DNA of 64,000 nt, taken from the NCBI GenBank assembly GCA_013399855.1, contig VXAY01002924.1, positions 195,257 through 259,256 of the forward strand. The letters are read 5' to 3'. Under the pieces are notes generated by a model, which did not search any database, was not told the DNA's origin, and saw only the letters and a program-made list of their open reading frames with translations. Positions within the stretch are counted from its first letter, which is position 1; each line of letters begins with the position of its first letter. The position numbers and the translations under genes were made by a program. Positions 24,378-36,458 of the stretch are shown piece by piece. This stretch comes from Oxyruncus cristatus. Lineage: Eukaryota; Chordata; Aves; Passeriformes; Cotingidae.

Positions 24378-25616
24378 CTATTCTCCTGCTAAGAGGATAA
24401 AGTTTCTAATGGATAACCAAGATATAGTACTATCCAAGTCATTATCTGTTTGATAGGGGAGAATCCTAGAAAGCTAGAAGTGTTTAAATGGTGTGTTATC
24501 TAGGAGGGCTGTATCAGTGATGAATTACCTGTGGTGCCCAAGCAGGCTTTTCCCCTCAAAGTTAAATTTTGTTGAGCTCAGTGAGATATCATTTTGAAGG
24601 GAGAGGTGGCTTTATTTTAGACGATCTGTAATTGAGTTGACTTTACTAGTTTGTGTTTTCACGCTGGTGTGCTCACAGCACTGAAATACATGTCCAGGTG
24701 ATCTGGCCAGCATCACTTGTATGATGGAGGCCAGGAGACGTCAGCAGCTGCATCACCACTTCTCTTGGGTTCCTCTTGGGGGCAACAGATGCCTTTTAGG
24801 GATTCACCTCAGAATTTTGCTTATGTCAGCTTCTGCAAGTGCTAAGCAAGTCTGCTGCCAGGTGTTCTTTCACGTTTCTCGGGGTGGCTGGGCTGGCAGG
24901 ACAAGACACATGTTGCCTCTCCTGCTTGCTTACAAACAGCCTGGTTTACAGGGTAATCAGTTACACAGTTTTAATTCTGGATACCTAGCTTGAGAAAATA
25001 TCCTAAATGCTTACTAGAAAAATTGAGGACTTGAAAATTACCTAGGATTAATCACCCAAAAATGTGTCTGAAAGTGGAACTCTATTTGTTTTAAAATAAA
25101 AACCCTAAATATATCCAGCTTCTGTTCGGTCGACATTAACTGTTGAAGTCAGGTGATTCTTTTAATATCCCTGAGAAACCTGAGTTTAACTCCCAGGTTT
25201 CTCACAGAAATGGTTCAATTTCAAAGCTTTGGAGGTTTATATTATATAAATATAGATGTTGGAAATAGTTTTTTATATGACCATAATTTTGAAATAAACA
25301 AGATGATATTGAGATATTTAATAACTATTGTCTCAGTTTGATAAGACAGAAGTGTTTTGCTAAGGAGAATGAGTTATGAGGAAGACCAAAACTCCTCTCT
25401 CTAAGCACTGTAAATCTGAAATTAAGAGGCTCCAATTGAGAAAGTGTGGAGAAAGGAAAAATAACAGCCCTTTATTAAAGGATGTGTGTGTATTGGCAGA
25501 ACAACAAAAGAACACAAAACAAAACCCCAACCGAACAATAATCCTATACCCAAAAATCCCTTTCAATGAAAAGTAAACAGTTCAGTTTGTGCCTTTGGTG
25601 CAATTCTAACCACAGT

Positions 25617-25630
25617 CAGCAGGGGGCGCT
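25617..25630 (+). promoter_or_regulatory. CTCF-like core motif, site 1
   Basis: The sequence CAGCAGGGGGCGCT matches the CTCF core consensus (CCASYAGRKGGCRSY) at essentially all informative positions. It lies in the same orientation as site 2, 58 bp downstream. CTCF binds such sites as an insulator and loop-anchor protein. Occupancy cannot be seen from sequence. Confidence 0.6.
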
Positions 25631-25674
25631 GCTGGGTCGCTGGAGGTGCAGAGCCTGCAGTGCTCGGGGTTGGT

Positions 25675-25689
25675 CGGCAGGGGGCGCTG
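25675..25689 (+). promoter_or_regulatory. CTCF-like core motif, site 2
   Basis: The sequence CGGCAGGGGGCGCTG is again a near-consensus CTCF core, in the same orientation as site 1. About 20 bases around each core are alike (GTC.GCAGGGGGCGCTG.TGG) and the rest diverges. This suggests either an old short tandem duplication or independent constraint on the core. Confidence 0.6.
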
Positions 25690-25970
25690 TTGGACTCTGG
25701 CGGTTGCCATGTGGAGGCCCTTGATGTGCTGAAGGAGCTGAAATGGAGCCCTTCCATCCCCCTCACCGGGAAGGGGAAAAAAAAGAAAGAAGGGTTCTTC
25801 CCAAAAGGGGACTCACGGTGTCTGCTGCTGTCCATGTGACTTGCCCTTTCTTCACTGAAGTGCACAAAAACCACTGCCAAAAAACACGGGAGCCAGGGGA
25901 GGGAGGAACAAAGGTGACTCTCTTTCCAAATAGTTCCTCTCCAGTGAAGTCCAAGCAGGTCCACCCAGAC

Positions 25971-25992
25971 GGGAAGGGCAGGGGGGAAGGGG
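25971..25992 (+). other. G-quadruplex motif in the GC-rich block
   Basis: G runs of 3, 3, 6 and 4 bases are separated by three 2-base loops, a compact and strong G-quadruplex pattern on the + strand. It lies about 280 bp after the CTCF-like pair. Confidence 0.65.
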
Positions 25993-26127
25993 TAGAAACA
26001 GGGTGCCAGCAAGCCTGGGCCAGAAAAAGAGAAAAAAACAAACCAGCCAGGCTGAGAACAAAGCAGACTCCCCACTTTTCCAACGCACACCTTCCCTCAG
26101 TTCCCGCAACCACGAACTGTGCCTCGT

Positions 26128-26152
26128 TTCCCCCCTCTGGCAGAGGGGGGAA
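26128..26152. repeat. Perfect inverted repeat, 12-bp arms, 1-nt spacer
   Basis: Left arm TTCCCCCCTCTG (26128-26139), central G, right arm CAGAGGGGGGAA (26141-26152). Arms are perfectly complementary. The polypyrimidine/polypurine arms could form a hairpin or act as a dimeric protein site. Function unknown. Confidence 0.9.
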
Positions 26153-26640
26153 TGTCAGTCTGCTGGCCAGTTCTTTTGTGTCAGTCAAATACCCAAGGCA
26201 AACCCAGCCTGTCCATTCAAACACCCCTCCCACGCAGTGGGGCAGGGAGAAGGGAAAATTCTGTATTTAGTTTTTAGAACAAGTGAACCCATGACAACTA
26301 TATGGCCCCAGCTGTGACAGAGGAAAAGAAGCCTTTGGTAATCTTAGTAACTAATACTTTATAGAAATGGTTTTAGGAAGACTGAATAACTTTTTTTCCA
26401 ATCATCTAAATAATTAGAATACTTATGAGTATTTGTAAGACCCGGGACATGTTGGCTAGAAGAGCCTTGGGAGGGCTCCTCCCACTCCAGGTGGGAGCAT
26501 TGCCCACCCAGATGAGGGCAGATGTGACTGCTGGCTGATAGGCTGGCACTGACCACTCCTGGTCCCTCCTCATTCTGGGGGTTATTCTGTGGCATAAATC
26601 CACCTTGGCACCTGGGAAGGACATGAGGTTTCTGTGGGCT

Positions 26641-27659
26641 TACACCTCAAGAGTGTAAACATCTACTCAGTTAGAGACACTGCCATCAGCCATGTCAGCA
26701 CTCCCCCTATTTACTGTCAGCTGTTGCCTTTTGTGCAATCAGCAGGTCATTGATGAAACTGTTCACAAATATAGGCTGCTAAAATTTACCTTTACAATGA
26801 GGTAAGAATTAATTTGTCATTTTATTTTTAATTATTTTCAACATACCAATGTTATCGTATAATTTACCTAATAGCAGAGAATAGTTATAAGGACATGTGC
26901 CCACATTAAGTATAATAATTTTAAGACTTATTTGAAAAGTACATTCACAAAACACAATGTAGAAAACAGGTAATAATCACTGCAGTTCTGTGGTTTCCAA
27001 CTGATCAAATGCCTCTGTATCTCCTCTGACTTTGATTATTCACATGACCAGCATCAGCAATAGCAAAGTTGTAGAAAAAACAGTTTCTGGTAAGCAATTT
27101 ATATTTCGCAGCTCAGGGAAACAAAATCTAGGCATTTGAAAAAAACTAATCAATTACTTGAGAAAGGGAGGAATGAGATTCATAAGTTTAATTCATGCTG
27201 TTAGAATAGACATCCACAGTTCAATTTTGTATTCATTGCTTTTAGATGAAGTCTATATTAAGTCTGAGTAAATTTAACTAAGGCTTGGTTGTTGTTGTTT
27301 TTTTTGTTTTGTTTTGTTTTTTTTCTTTGATTGTTGTCTATAAAAGAATATAGATATTGGCAATTTTTTAGCTTGGATAGAACTATGTAATTGAGATCAG
27401 AACCGTAGCTAGAAAACTAGATCAGTGCAGATTTTTACAAGTACATCAGTCATAGTTTCTGATAGAATAACTACTGTTTGTGGATAATGTTCACCTTTTC
27501 AGACTCTCTGGTTTCAGTGAAATGCTGTTTGATATTATTCTTTTCCAGAAAATTAATAAAGTTGGAGTAAACCAGCATAAAACTCTCAAAACTTTGAGTG
27601 TCTTTTGTGGAGTTGCTTTTGACAAGAGCATCTTTAATATCCTTTTCTGTTAAGTTTTT
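26641..27659. other. Single-copy AT-rich DNA, no gene seen
   Basis: Nothing recognised except a TTG/TTTTG simple repeat at 27288-27326. On the minus strand the 27471-27660 portion is open and lysine-rich and runs into the neighbouring CR1 frame. See the findings. Confidence 0.55.
27288..27326. repeat. (GTT)n / (TTTTG)n simple repeat
   Basis: Three GTT units are followed by T-rich TTTTG units. Low-complexity sequence. Confidence 0.8.
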
Positions 27660-27904
27660 AACCTGCAGTGAGATCTCCCCTCGGCATCCTCTTCTCCAGG
27701 CTGAACAGACCAAGTGACCTCAGCCACTCCTCATATGGCTTCCCCTTAAGGCCCTTCACCATCTTTGTTGCCCTCCTTTGGACACTCTCTAAGAGCTTAA
27801 TGTATTTTTTATATTGTGGTGTCCAAAACTGCACACAATATTCAGGGTGAGGCTGCTCCAATGCAGAGCACAGTGGGACAGTCCCCTCCCTTGACTGGTT
27901 GGCT
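27660..27904 (-). mobile_element. CR1 LINE fragment, internal ORF2 part
   Basis: Reading the minus strand, the frame 27861-27658 carries the C-terminal CR1 reverse-transcriptase peptides [25 protein letters not shown] and [15 protein letters not shown]. These correspond to the family's HLEYCVQ / RVQRRATK / [18 protein letters not shown] landmarks. The fragment stops just after the RGDL equivalent, at 27660, and lacks the 3' untranslated region and terminal repeat. Loss of the 3' end is not the usual CR1 outcome and implies a later deletion or break. Inactive. Confidence 0.92.
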
Positions 27905-30900
27905 TAGTGAGACATAATATTTATCATTCAAAGAATTAATATATGCTGTTGTATCTTAATTCAATTTCCTGTATGTCATTAACTGATGCTTTTTTAGGTG
28001 TGATGTATGTGTATATATACAAATGTGCACATACATAAAAAGATAAAATTTAAATTATACAGGGGCACTTTAAAAAATAAGTTGTTTGGGCAGAGAAAAG
28101 AGGAAAGGAGCAAACTTGGAAAGTAATCTCTTTCATTTAAAATAAAATCTAAAATTTTTTTTCATTGCATGCTTTATCTGAATTCTGAATCCATTACTGT
28201 GCATCTCTTGTTACTCAGATCCTTAACATAAAGACAGGATTTACCTGTTTTTTATAAGTTGGCAATGGGGAGAGACAAGCAACTTCAGAAGGCAGTTCCT
28301 CTCTTACATCTATCTTAGATACTTACCATAGATGGGGTTATGTTGCCCTCTGGAACTGTCTGTGCATGCAGCATTTTTATTTCCTATTTTAAAAACAGGC
28401 CAAGAAACGCTCAAAGAACTCAGTGCTTCCTATAGTTCATTTTATTTTGTTGGAGCTGCAGCAATTGCATCTCTGGAGTGACCACACTTGTTCAAATGGA
28501 TTGTACATTTTAAGTACACAAAAACTGTCTCTCAAGGTGATAGAAACTCAGTGGTTTGACACTCACAAAAATAACATACTTTATATGTTGCATGCTACTT
28601 GATGCCTTTTTTATATATAAGCAGAACATATTAAAACTAGGAATTTATTTGCAAAAAAAATATGGAGAAGTAAGACTTTTTGAATATTTTTCTAATTTTT
28701 CTACTTGTTACTGGAAAAGCGTACTTTATAATAATACCCATTTAACTACTTTGTGCAATGGAATTTCTCTGATATTGAATCCTCTCTTACCTCTCTTCCT
28801 GGCAATCTTTGCCTTATATGTTATTGGGGTTTTTTTTTTTGCTATTTTTTTCTATTTTGGACAAGCTTTTGCTGCTTTTTGCCTTTCATTTACTTATACT
28901 AACTGAACTAATAAAAGTCTTTGTTAGATTCTTTTGCTGTACACAGGGTCAACTGTAAGAGTACAGCAGTGCTTCAATGCAGCATCAAACTAGTGTCTTA
29001 CCTGTGTTTACTCACTACAGTAGCTTTTAACCAAATAACCTTTGAATTCTAATATCTTTGCCATGTCCTCTCTTTGGGAAGAGCTTTACTAGTTTAACAT
29101 GTTTACTCTTCTGTAGTAGACAGACTTCATTTCCTCTCCTAAGTGAAATGGATGTTCTGGTGCTTAGTTAAATAGTCAGTATTTCACCACAGCAATGTGG
29201 GCATTTTAGTGGTGCGGAAATTATTTCCCATTGGAGAAATACATAGCTCTATTCAGGACTTAATACTTACAGTCCAAGTTTCATCTTCAACCAAGTGAAG
29301 TTAATGGCTTGACTGCATTATACAAGACTTTCTTCTGGAGTCCTAACTAATCAGTGCCATGCTTTAAGGCTGAAACCTTTTGGATAAGAGATAACACCAA
29401 GGTTTCCGCCATTTGTAATAATAAAACAAATTGTGTCATTTGGGGTTATCCTGACCAGATTTCAGCTTGTATTACATCTTGCGTTACAAACTTTTTACTC
29501 CATTTCAATTATATAGTCTGCTGTTCTCTAGTTCTTCCTCTAAGCTGTTTTGTTGCTTGGCTCTGTTGAGCAGCTGCTGTGTTCCCTCCTCCAGGTGTCT
29601 TTGCTTCCAATGCCTGGAAGAAAATGATTCCACTTAGAAATAGGTAACAGCACAGTCATATAGAAGAGGTTTTAAAATATCTCACAGTCTACTGTGCCTG
29701 AAAGATTGTTGGTATTTTGTCTTTGAAGTGTTAGAAAAAGAAGAGAGCATTTTTTTTATGTTAGGATGATCATTGTATTGCTTGGTAGGCTGTCCAGCTA
29801 CATTGCTATCAAAGAGCAGCTGGAAGGCTTTTTGAGAATAGAGGGTTTGTGGGTGTGATTATACTCTGGGGAGACGAAGTGAAGCTTCTGCCTCAAAGTC
29901 ATAAATCCTGTGAGAACTGAGGTATCAAACTTTTCAACAAGAGTCTGAAGCAACATTTTAACATCTACAGCAGGTGGTGGCAATGAGTCTGAAAAGCTCT
30001 GATTAAATGAATTCAGGTATTGGTTTTAGAAAATCAGGTCTCTCAAGAATAGTGCTAGTTACTATGGAAAGTTGTTCTTGACAAAAGAGATTTGGAGGTA
30101 ATTTAAAATGCAGTGCAACTCAACTTTATGTTAACTCCAAGCAAGGTCATAAAACAATTATGCATATGTTCTGAATGTGAGTCAGCTACGGAGCAGGAAT
30201 ACTCATAGATTTCTTTTGTTTGGAAAATTTATATACTAGAGCTGATTCAGGGCACAAGCTCACCATATTTGTTAAAGTTCTAATACAAATTTTTAAAAAC
30301 AGAAGAACTAGAGCCTAAATGAGGGGAAATGATTCACAGTAGATTTTTTTTTTTTTAATTTGAAGTTTGCTAGTTCTCTGTCCTGTACACAATAAGGATA
30401 AAGCAGTAAGTAGAAACCTTATGGTGTATGCAGAGGACACTGTTTAAATCTCTGTGAAGTAGATAAACATTGTGAATAAGCAAGACAGAGTATTCTTAAA
30501 AACAAAAAAACTTTTCTCACAAAATGGAGAACTTCTTGTCTGTTATATTTGGGTACAATCTAGTTGGGCAAGACAGATAACCTCTGGCTGTTTTTAAAAG
30601 GATGTGGCTTTGGGAAGGGGTGACCTAAATTCTGTGTTTAGGATGGGCAGGTGACTCCACATGGGGTAACGTCATCCAGTGCTCCCAGTCTTTTGTGGGT
30701 GACACAGATGAAAGCAAGGAGCCTGTAACTGTGATGCTATCCACGGGAGGGCTGTGTGCATCCTCTGCCATTACATACATCTATAATCCTGAGCAATTTA
30801 TAAGATAAGGGCTAATTCATCTGTTCACAAAGAGTCATTGTTATTTAAGAAGATAAATAATGCTGTTATATTATCATCACCTCACTGAGTATTATGAGAT

Positions 30901-33900
30901 TGCTAACATTGACTTCCCCTTCTATTTGGTTAAAGAAAGCTATAAACCTTGCCTTTTAACTGTGTTTTATACTGTTACTTTTATACCACTTTTCTGTGAG
31001 CCGTATCATTGTTGACAGAGTTTTTGATTATGTTTGACTTTTATTTTTGCTCCTAGTGTTCCATGGATTTTGGATTGAATTCATGATTATAGAGTGTGTG
31101 ATTACTGATAAGCCCCTGACTATTTGAAGAACTGAAATAAAGCTCTTTTACTTTTCCTCTGTTTTTCCTCTCCCTTTACTTAAATTAGTCATGTAGGAGA
31201 AGAAAGTCAAAGCAAGATACCAATATTGATTGCAAAAAAAATTGTCATTGTCTAGTTATTCTGCTGCAAAGAATGCTTTATTTCAAAGGTGTGTGATACA
31301 ACACACTTAAAAAGCTGCCTGTGCTCAGTCTGGGCTAGATTACTGGAATAATCGAACACTTCTCAGACTTGAAGAACTATAAAGCTATAATATTTTTTCA
31401 AATTCTCTAATTATGTCATACAACATGATGTTTCAGTTTCCTGATGTGATGGGTGAAAAATCATCTAAGTGGAGAAATGTTTCTGTGATGGCATGATAGG
31501 CTATCCCAGTCACGAACAGCACTGAATCGCCGGACTTGAGAAGGGGTTATTCCACACTGAAGCTTAATGTGCTCCACCTTTCCCTCTTTCCCTGCATCTA
31601 AGCCCTAGGCAGCACAGAGGTCACTATCCTCCAGGAATATTTTGCCCTTCATTCTTAGGAACTATGAGTTTCCAGGAAGTTTTTGAAAACTGAGTTTCTT
31701 TGTATGTTTTCCAAACTCATGTTAACTTTTTCCAGCATCCAAAAATAATGTTAAATTCTGTGAATGCGTTTTTCCCACCCAGTAACTAAGTCCATGCTGC
31801 TTTTTCAATAAATTAATTGCAAAACTATATTTTTTTTTTCCAGAGGGGAATTTTGTGTTATGTCAATTAAAAAATAACCCGTATCTTACCCCCCCCCATT
31901 TAATATGGATATGGATTCCAGTGTCACAAACCCATTGTCCATGACTAACTTTTACAGTCTGAATCTTCATGTACCCAGTTTCTGTGAGGAATTGTACTAA
32001 GCATAAGAAGTAAGAGCTTCAAACTGCCTCTGTTGTGGCAAAAGAATTTTGCTTCCAAATATATGAGCATCTATCTGTTGGCTGTAACCCACTTTGTTTC
32101 TGCAGAGATCCAGAGATCATACTTCCCTGAGTCCACTGAAAGGATTGTGGTTGCTGTGTCCTGGCAGAAGCTTGATAGAAAAAGCCTGTTGAGGGTCTGG
32201 AGGTGCAGGAAAATGGAAGGAACAGGCATTCAGGGAAACAAAAGACAAAGATAAAACAAGGCTAGCTATCATAAAACTGTGGCTGCCCAACAGTAACTGA
32301 CATTGAGGTTTCAAAGGGAAGCCTCATGGCATTTTATGACTTCAGGACTGTTCATATATGAATAATGCAGTTAGGAAAATTATTTACAAGTTAGAGAAAC
32401 AGACTTTTCCAGGAGGTTGCATCACTTCTGTGATATCCACAGAAAGTCTGTCAGAGCTCTTCTGCAGTCTCCTAAAGTTCAGTAGATCCCTAAAATCTGG
32501 GAAAAACAAATGTCTCATAGCCTACTGTGATAAGTGGTAAACTAACATAATGTCTGTGTTTTCTTTGCTGTTATGGGGCTTGTCCTCTACTGATGGAGTA
32601 TATGTATACATTAAAATTCATAATCTGGGAAAAGAATAGGTGAGGTTAATTTTAGACGTCTGTGACACAGTGAGAAAAGACCTGCGTGTCAGTTTAGGAG
32701 CTGCTTTGTGTGCTCTTGCATGTACTGGAGATGTAAAGAAAATAGAGCAGAAATCAGGAATAATGGAGGTGGGGGGAGTGCTTCCTTGGAAATCTCTTCC
32801 TTGGAAAGTAGGTCAAGCAGCTCCTGTCACTATGATGTTTTGTTTATGAGAGAAAGGACAAAATGAAAATAATTTACTAGCAATGCTTGAGAACTATCAC
32901 CATCTACTTCTTGACAGAGTACAGATGGCAGTAAGTGGTGTATCTGAGTACAAGTTAAATTATCAGTATTAATTAGCTGTCTGAGCTCTCAATTGTTTTT
33001 CCTCTGTGAGCCTTTTCTAGACACATCTTATGGGTCATAGAAAATATAATCAAAGCAGTTGACTCTATGTATATTTACTTATCTCTGTTTTATATAGACT
33101 TGTTCAAATGTGAAAACTCTGATTAACTTTGCTTGGTTAATCTGGCATAGAGTTTGGTGGTTTTCTCAATGTTTTTTGTGCTTCAGCATGGAGATTTTAG
33201 CATTTACTTTAATTTGAAAAGAAAAAGTTAAAATATGTGGACTAATATCAACTGTTATAGGAGTGATTTTCAGGACTTTAAACAGGAGAAAGTGGCAGTG
33301 TATCAAATTTACAAAATAAATACATCAAATTGAGATCAAGTGGAATGTGTTGATATTTCTGAATTATTGAATGATTCAGCTTTTTCTTTGGTAAAAGTCT
33401 GTAAATATGTTTCTTATAATTTGGTTTTCAAACAGTGTCTAATCAGATCTAGGTTAATGATCTTATTAAGTCAGGTCAGGAGAGCAGTCACTAACCTTAG
33501 TAAGGTGTTTTGGACTGTCTTGGTCAGTTTGAAAATCAGTTTGGAAGTAACCTTTATTTTTGGAAATGAACTCTTCTTATATTGCTTGCAGAAGGAATTA
33601 CTGCAATGTGTGGTGGAAAGTATGATACAACGATCTAGCATTTCTTTGTGTCCACATGTGCTGAAATCTCTTCCTGTCCCAGCACTGGCAAAATGAAAGC
33701 TGTTTTTTTCACCATGGCTCAGCTATGGTACTGACATGGTAGTTTTCTTTCTGGAGCCCACCATCTCCTTGCTTTTCTTCAGGCGTTGAGACCAGCTCTC
33801 TGCTGGTGTGCCTGCCCAAAATCTGATCCTGCACTGCCCTGGCAGGTACAGCTGTGTCATATAGCAGGATGGAAAGGCAGTCCTGAGCTGCACAATGCCA

Positions 33901-35260
33901 GCATAGCTTAATGCAGTGCTACAACAAAAGAGTTTAAATGGTGCCTTGAAGGCATGAGTTGTAACTTCCCTCCTGAGCTCATTCAGTGGTAACAGCAGAG
34001 TAGTTACTCCAGTACTCTTTGTAAGTCTGATTGGGTTTGGGTTTGTTTCCCTTTTGTGATTTGTCAAAATAATTGATGACCTAATGAGGTTTACAGTCAG
34101 CTTCAACGAATAGAAATTTATCCTTTTTTTTTTTTTTTGTTATAGACCTCTTCAATATTTGCTTAGTTCTGACTGGGTTAAGTCTCTGCTTTGTCTGTGT
34201 CTCTGCTTTTATACGGTCCTTTTCAGTCACTACCACACTTGTTTCGTCTTGCTTATGAGATTACAGGCTGTGTTTTCCCCTTACTTATTTATGGATCAGA
34301 ACTGGTTATTGCTTTGTTTGCTTGCACTAGTAGTTTTTCAAACTTTGAAAAACATTTTTTTGGGCATTTATTGAGGTTCTGGTGCTGGTTTAGGGTGGGT
34401 TTGTGGTTTGTTGTTTTTTTTTTTTTTTTTTCCTTTCCTTAATGAAAACCTCATTAAATGAAAGAGTAATTTTATAAACTATTTCTAAAAGTAGTTTAGG
34501 AGTTAGAAAGGAAGCTCTTAATCATTAGGGCAGTTGGACTATGCAACAACCTCTGAAATGAAAATAATCAATATATTAAATGGATCATATGACCCTTTGC
34601 TGTTCGGCATCTTGGTATCTGAAGGTCACATCACTAAATATGCATGTATACCATCAGTGGTTCCCAGGTGGCTTTTAGAAGCGTACCTGCTTCAGTAATT
34701 TATCAAAGACAAGCGAGACATGGTGGCATAGCAATGTAACAGGACTGATGCATTGGCAGCCAAGTCAAGTCATGTCTGGAGGACATCATTGTTTATCCAA
34801 ATGGGACCCCTCCTTAAAACAAACAAATACAAAACTTCCCAGCTGCAGCTCTTCTACAGAGCAGCCACTGGCATCAGGAGAAGCAGAACAGATTGCATGG
34901 TACCTCAAACTGAGTCTTTTTCTGCAGGCTGTCAGGACTCAATAATCTAATCTGTTGTGTTGATGAGAACTGATATGAGTTAAGCACTGCAGGGTAGGGC
35001 CAAGAAGGAAGTTATAAACAGAGGTCGCACAGCACTGGGGAAGTGTTTTGAGGTCATCCTTCTGAACAGTGTGCATGGTAGCTGCCAGAGTGAAAGAAAT
35101 GGCTGGCAGTATTTCAGCTCCTGAAAGGTATGTTTCAAGAGTCTTGGCACCAAAAAAAATGAGCATAGATGTTAAAAAGCAAGATGTTAAAATATATTAA
35201 CTAAATGCTTTTTATTACAGCTTTGAAGTACTTTTGTATCTGACAAAAAACATTTACCAA
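27905..35260. other. Single-copy AT-rich DNA, no gene seen
   Basis: About 7.3 kb without CR1, recognised exon or RNA gene. It holds T15 (34124-34138) and T18 (34414-34431) runs and a poly-C run near 31890. Two unrecognised open frames (33340-33696 on +, 33723-34106 on -) and one hydrophobic T-rich frame (28556-28906 on +) are treated as chance. Confidence 0.6.
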
Positions 35261-35441
35261 AATGGTTGTTAAGCATTTCAACGGGCTGCCCAGGGAAGTG
35301 ATGCAGTCACCAACCCTGGAGCTACTTAGAAAACATGTATATTTGGCACTTAGGGTCATGGTTTGTGTTTGTCAGTGCTGGGTTAATGGTTGGACTTAAT
35401 GATCAAAGAGGTCTTTTCCAAACTAAGCAATTCTTTAGATT
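35261..35441 (+). mobile_element. CR1 LINE 3' end fragment
   Basis: A short 5'-truncated copy containing only the 3' untranslated region. It shows GGTTGTTAAGCATT, CGGGCTGCCCAGGGAAGTG, GTCACCAACCCTGGAG, GGTTGGACTTAATGATC and GAGGTCTTTTCCAAAC, then a decayed tail at 35429-35441. The sequence type matches the copy at 57786-58168. Typical short CR1 relic. Confidence 0.9.
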
Positions 35442-36344
35442 TGGGGATGATGGGTCTGTGTTCCCCTGGTTCAGGTAGCTGAGAGAAATCCTGTGTCCCA
35501 GAGGCTGGCATGAACTGTCACCTGGAGCCTGCTTCTCCAGCCTTTCCTTTCAGCTGCAACACTGTGGGCCCTGCTGTGCAGATACAAACGGTCTGTGCAA
35601 CCTGCGTCTTGTTTGATCTTTTCATCAAGGAGCCCAAAGCCTTCAACCAAGTTTCTCAGTTGCTGTTTCCCATCAAACCTGGTAAAAGAAGTGAGGATTT
35701 CAGTGAGGAAAAAGGTTGGGGATATTGTGTACACTAGGCAGTTACTGAAAAGCAAAAGCTTTTTTAATTAAACTTTTTCTTTCTTTTTAGAATTTAATTT
35801 TAGTTTTTAATACAATGATTTTGGAGAACCTGAGGTGCTCTCATTTGCGATGGTGGAAGGGTTAACAATTTTATGTGCTGTAAAATCAAGAACAAAATGT
35901 TGTTAATCTCTTATCTTAAAATTCCTATTCTCTGAAGTTTTAAAATGTCATTGATACAACAATTTGCTAAGCTATGCTAGCACTGCTTTACAGGGCTGTG
36001 ACATTTTGCATTATAAAATACTTCTTGAAGCAATGAGGTTATGTATTATCCCATCCCTCTCGGCTGATAACCAGAGTAGAGGTTGTCACTCAGGGTGCAG
36101 ATTACAGTATGTCACAAAAATTATTTAAATTGTTTCTGATGTGTTTGAGCAAGAGATATAAAATATGCTAACAGTAACTTTTGATCTCAAAATTAAAAAC
36201 AGATTTGTTTTCAAATAAAATTACTGTATTATGTAACATTCACATTTCAGAAAATCTGATCATGTTAGGGTACAATAATAATTCACCTTTTTTTCACCTG
36301 GAAGGTAAATATTAATATACACTGGTAAAAATGGTCTTGATGTC

Positions 36345-36373
36345 TTTTTTTTTTTTTTNNNNTTTTTTTTTTT
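36345..36373. repeat. Poly-T run interrupted by a 4-N gap
   Basis: T14, then NNNN (36359-36362), then T11. The assembler failed to resolve the homopolymer length. No gene content is lost beyond an uncertain T count. Confidence 0.9.
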
Positions 36374-36432
36374 AAATCCTATCCCAGAAGCACTGAGTTT
36401 ACAGAATTTTTTTTTTCTTTAGAAATTCAACC

Positions 36433-36458
36433 TTTTTTTTTTTTTTTTTTTTTTTTTT
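36433..36458. repeat. Poly-T run (T26)
   Basis: Uninterrupted run of 26 T, about 60 bases after the gapped poly-T. No associated retrotransposon body is recognised. Confidence 0.9.

Larger units (their letters stand above)
20296..25574. other. Single-copy DNA, presumptive intron
   Basis: No exon or CR1 is recognised. It holds a CAAA-rich repeat (22002-22026), an assembly scar around 23974 and a T21 run (24357-24377). A GC-richer pocket at about 24665-24970 has an unrecognised 90-codon open frame. Confidence 0.55.
25575..26640. other. GC-rich block, candidate regulatory element
   Basis: Composition changes abruptly from AT-rich to GC-rich for about 1 kb. The block contains two CTCF-like motifs 58 bp apart, a G-quadruplex motif (25971-25992) and a 25-nt palindrome (26128-26152). 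It also has more CpG dinucleotides than its surroundings, though not the density of a classical CpG island. Long open frames overlap on both strands (25743-26270 on + and 25563-26090 on -, 175 codons each). Both lack recognisable domains and are explained by low stop-codon frequency in GC-rich DNA. It may be an insulator or enhancer, or an unrecognised transposon or LTR insertion. The sequence alone does not decide. Confidence 0.5.

Noticed and set aside
25563..26270. Overlapping 175-codon open frames on both strands
   Set aside because: They lie in GC-rich DNA with few stops, overlap antisense to one another, and contain no recognisable domain. Phe/Pro- and Lys-rich stretches mirror poly-T/A and poly-C/G runs.
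28556..28906. 116-codon hydrophobic frame resembling a membrane protein
   Set aside because: The Phe/Leu/Ile richness simply reflects T-rich DNA. There is no start context or splice signal.
33340..34106. 118-codon + frame and 127-codon - frame
   Set aside because: Neither has recognisable motifs. Length is within chance expectation for 64 kb in six frames.
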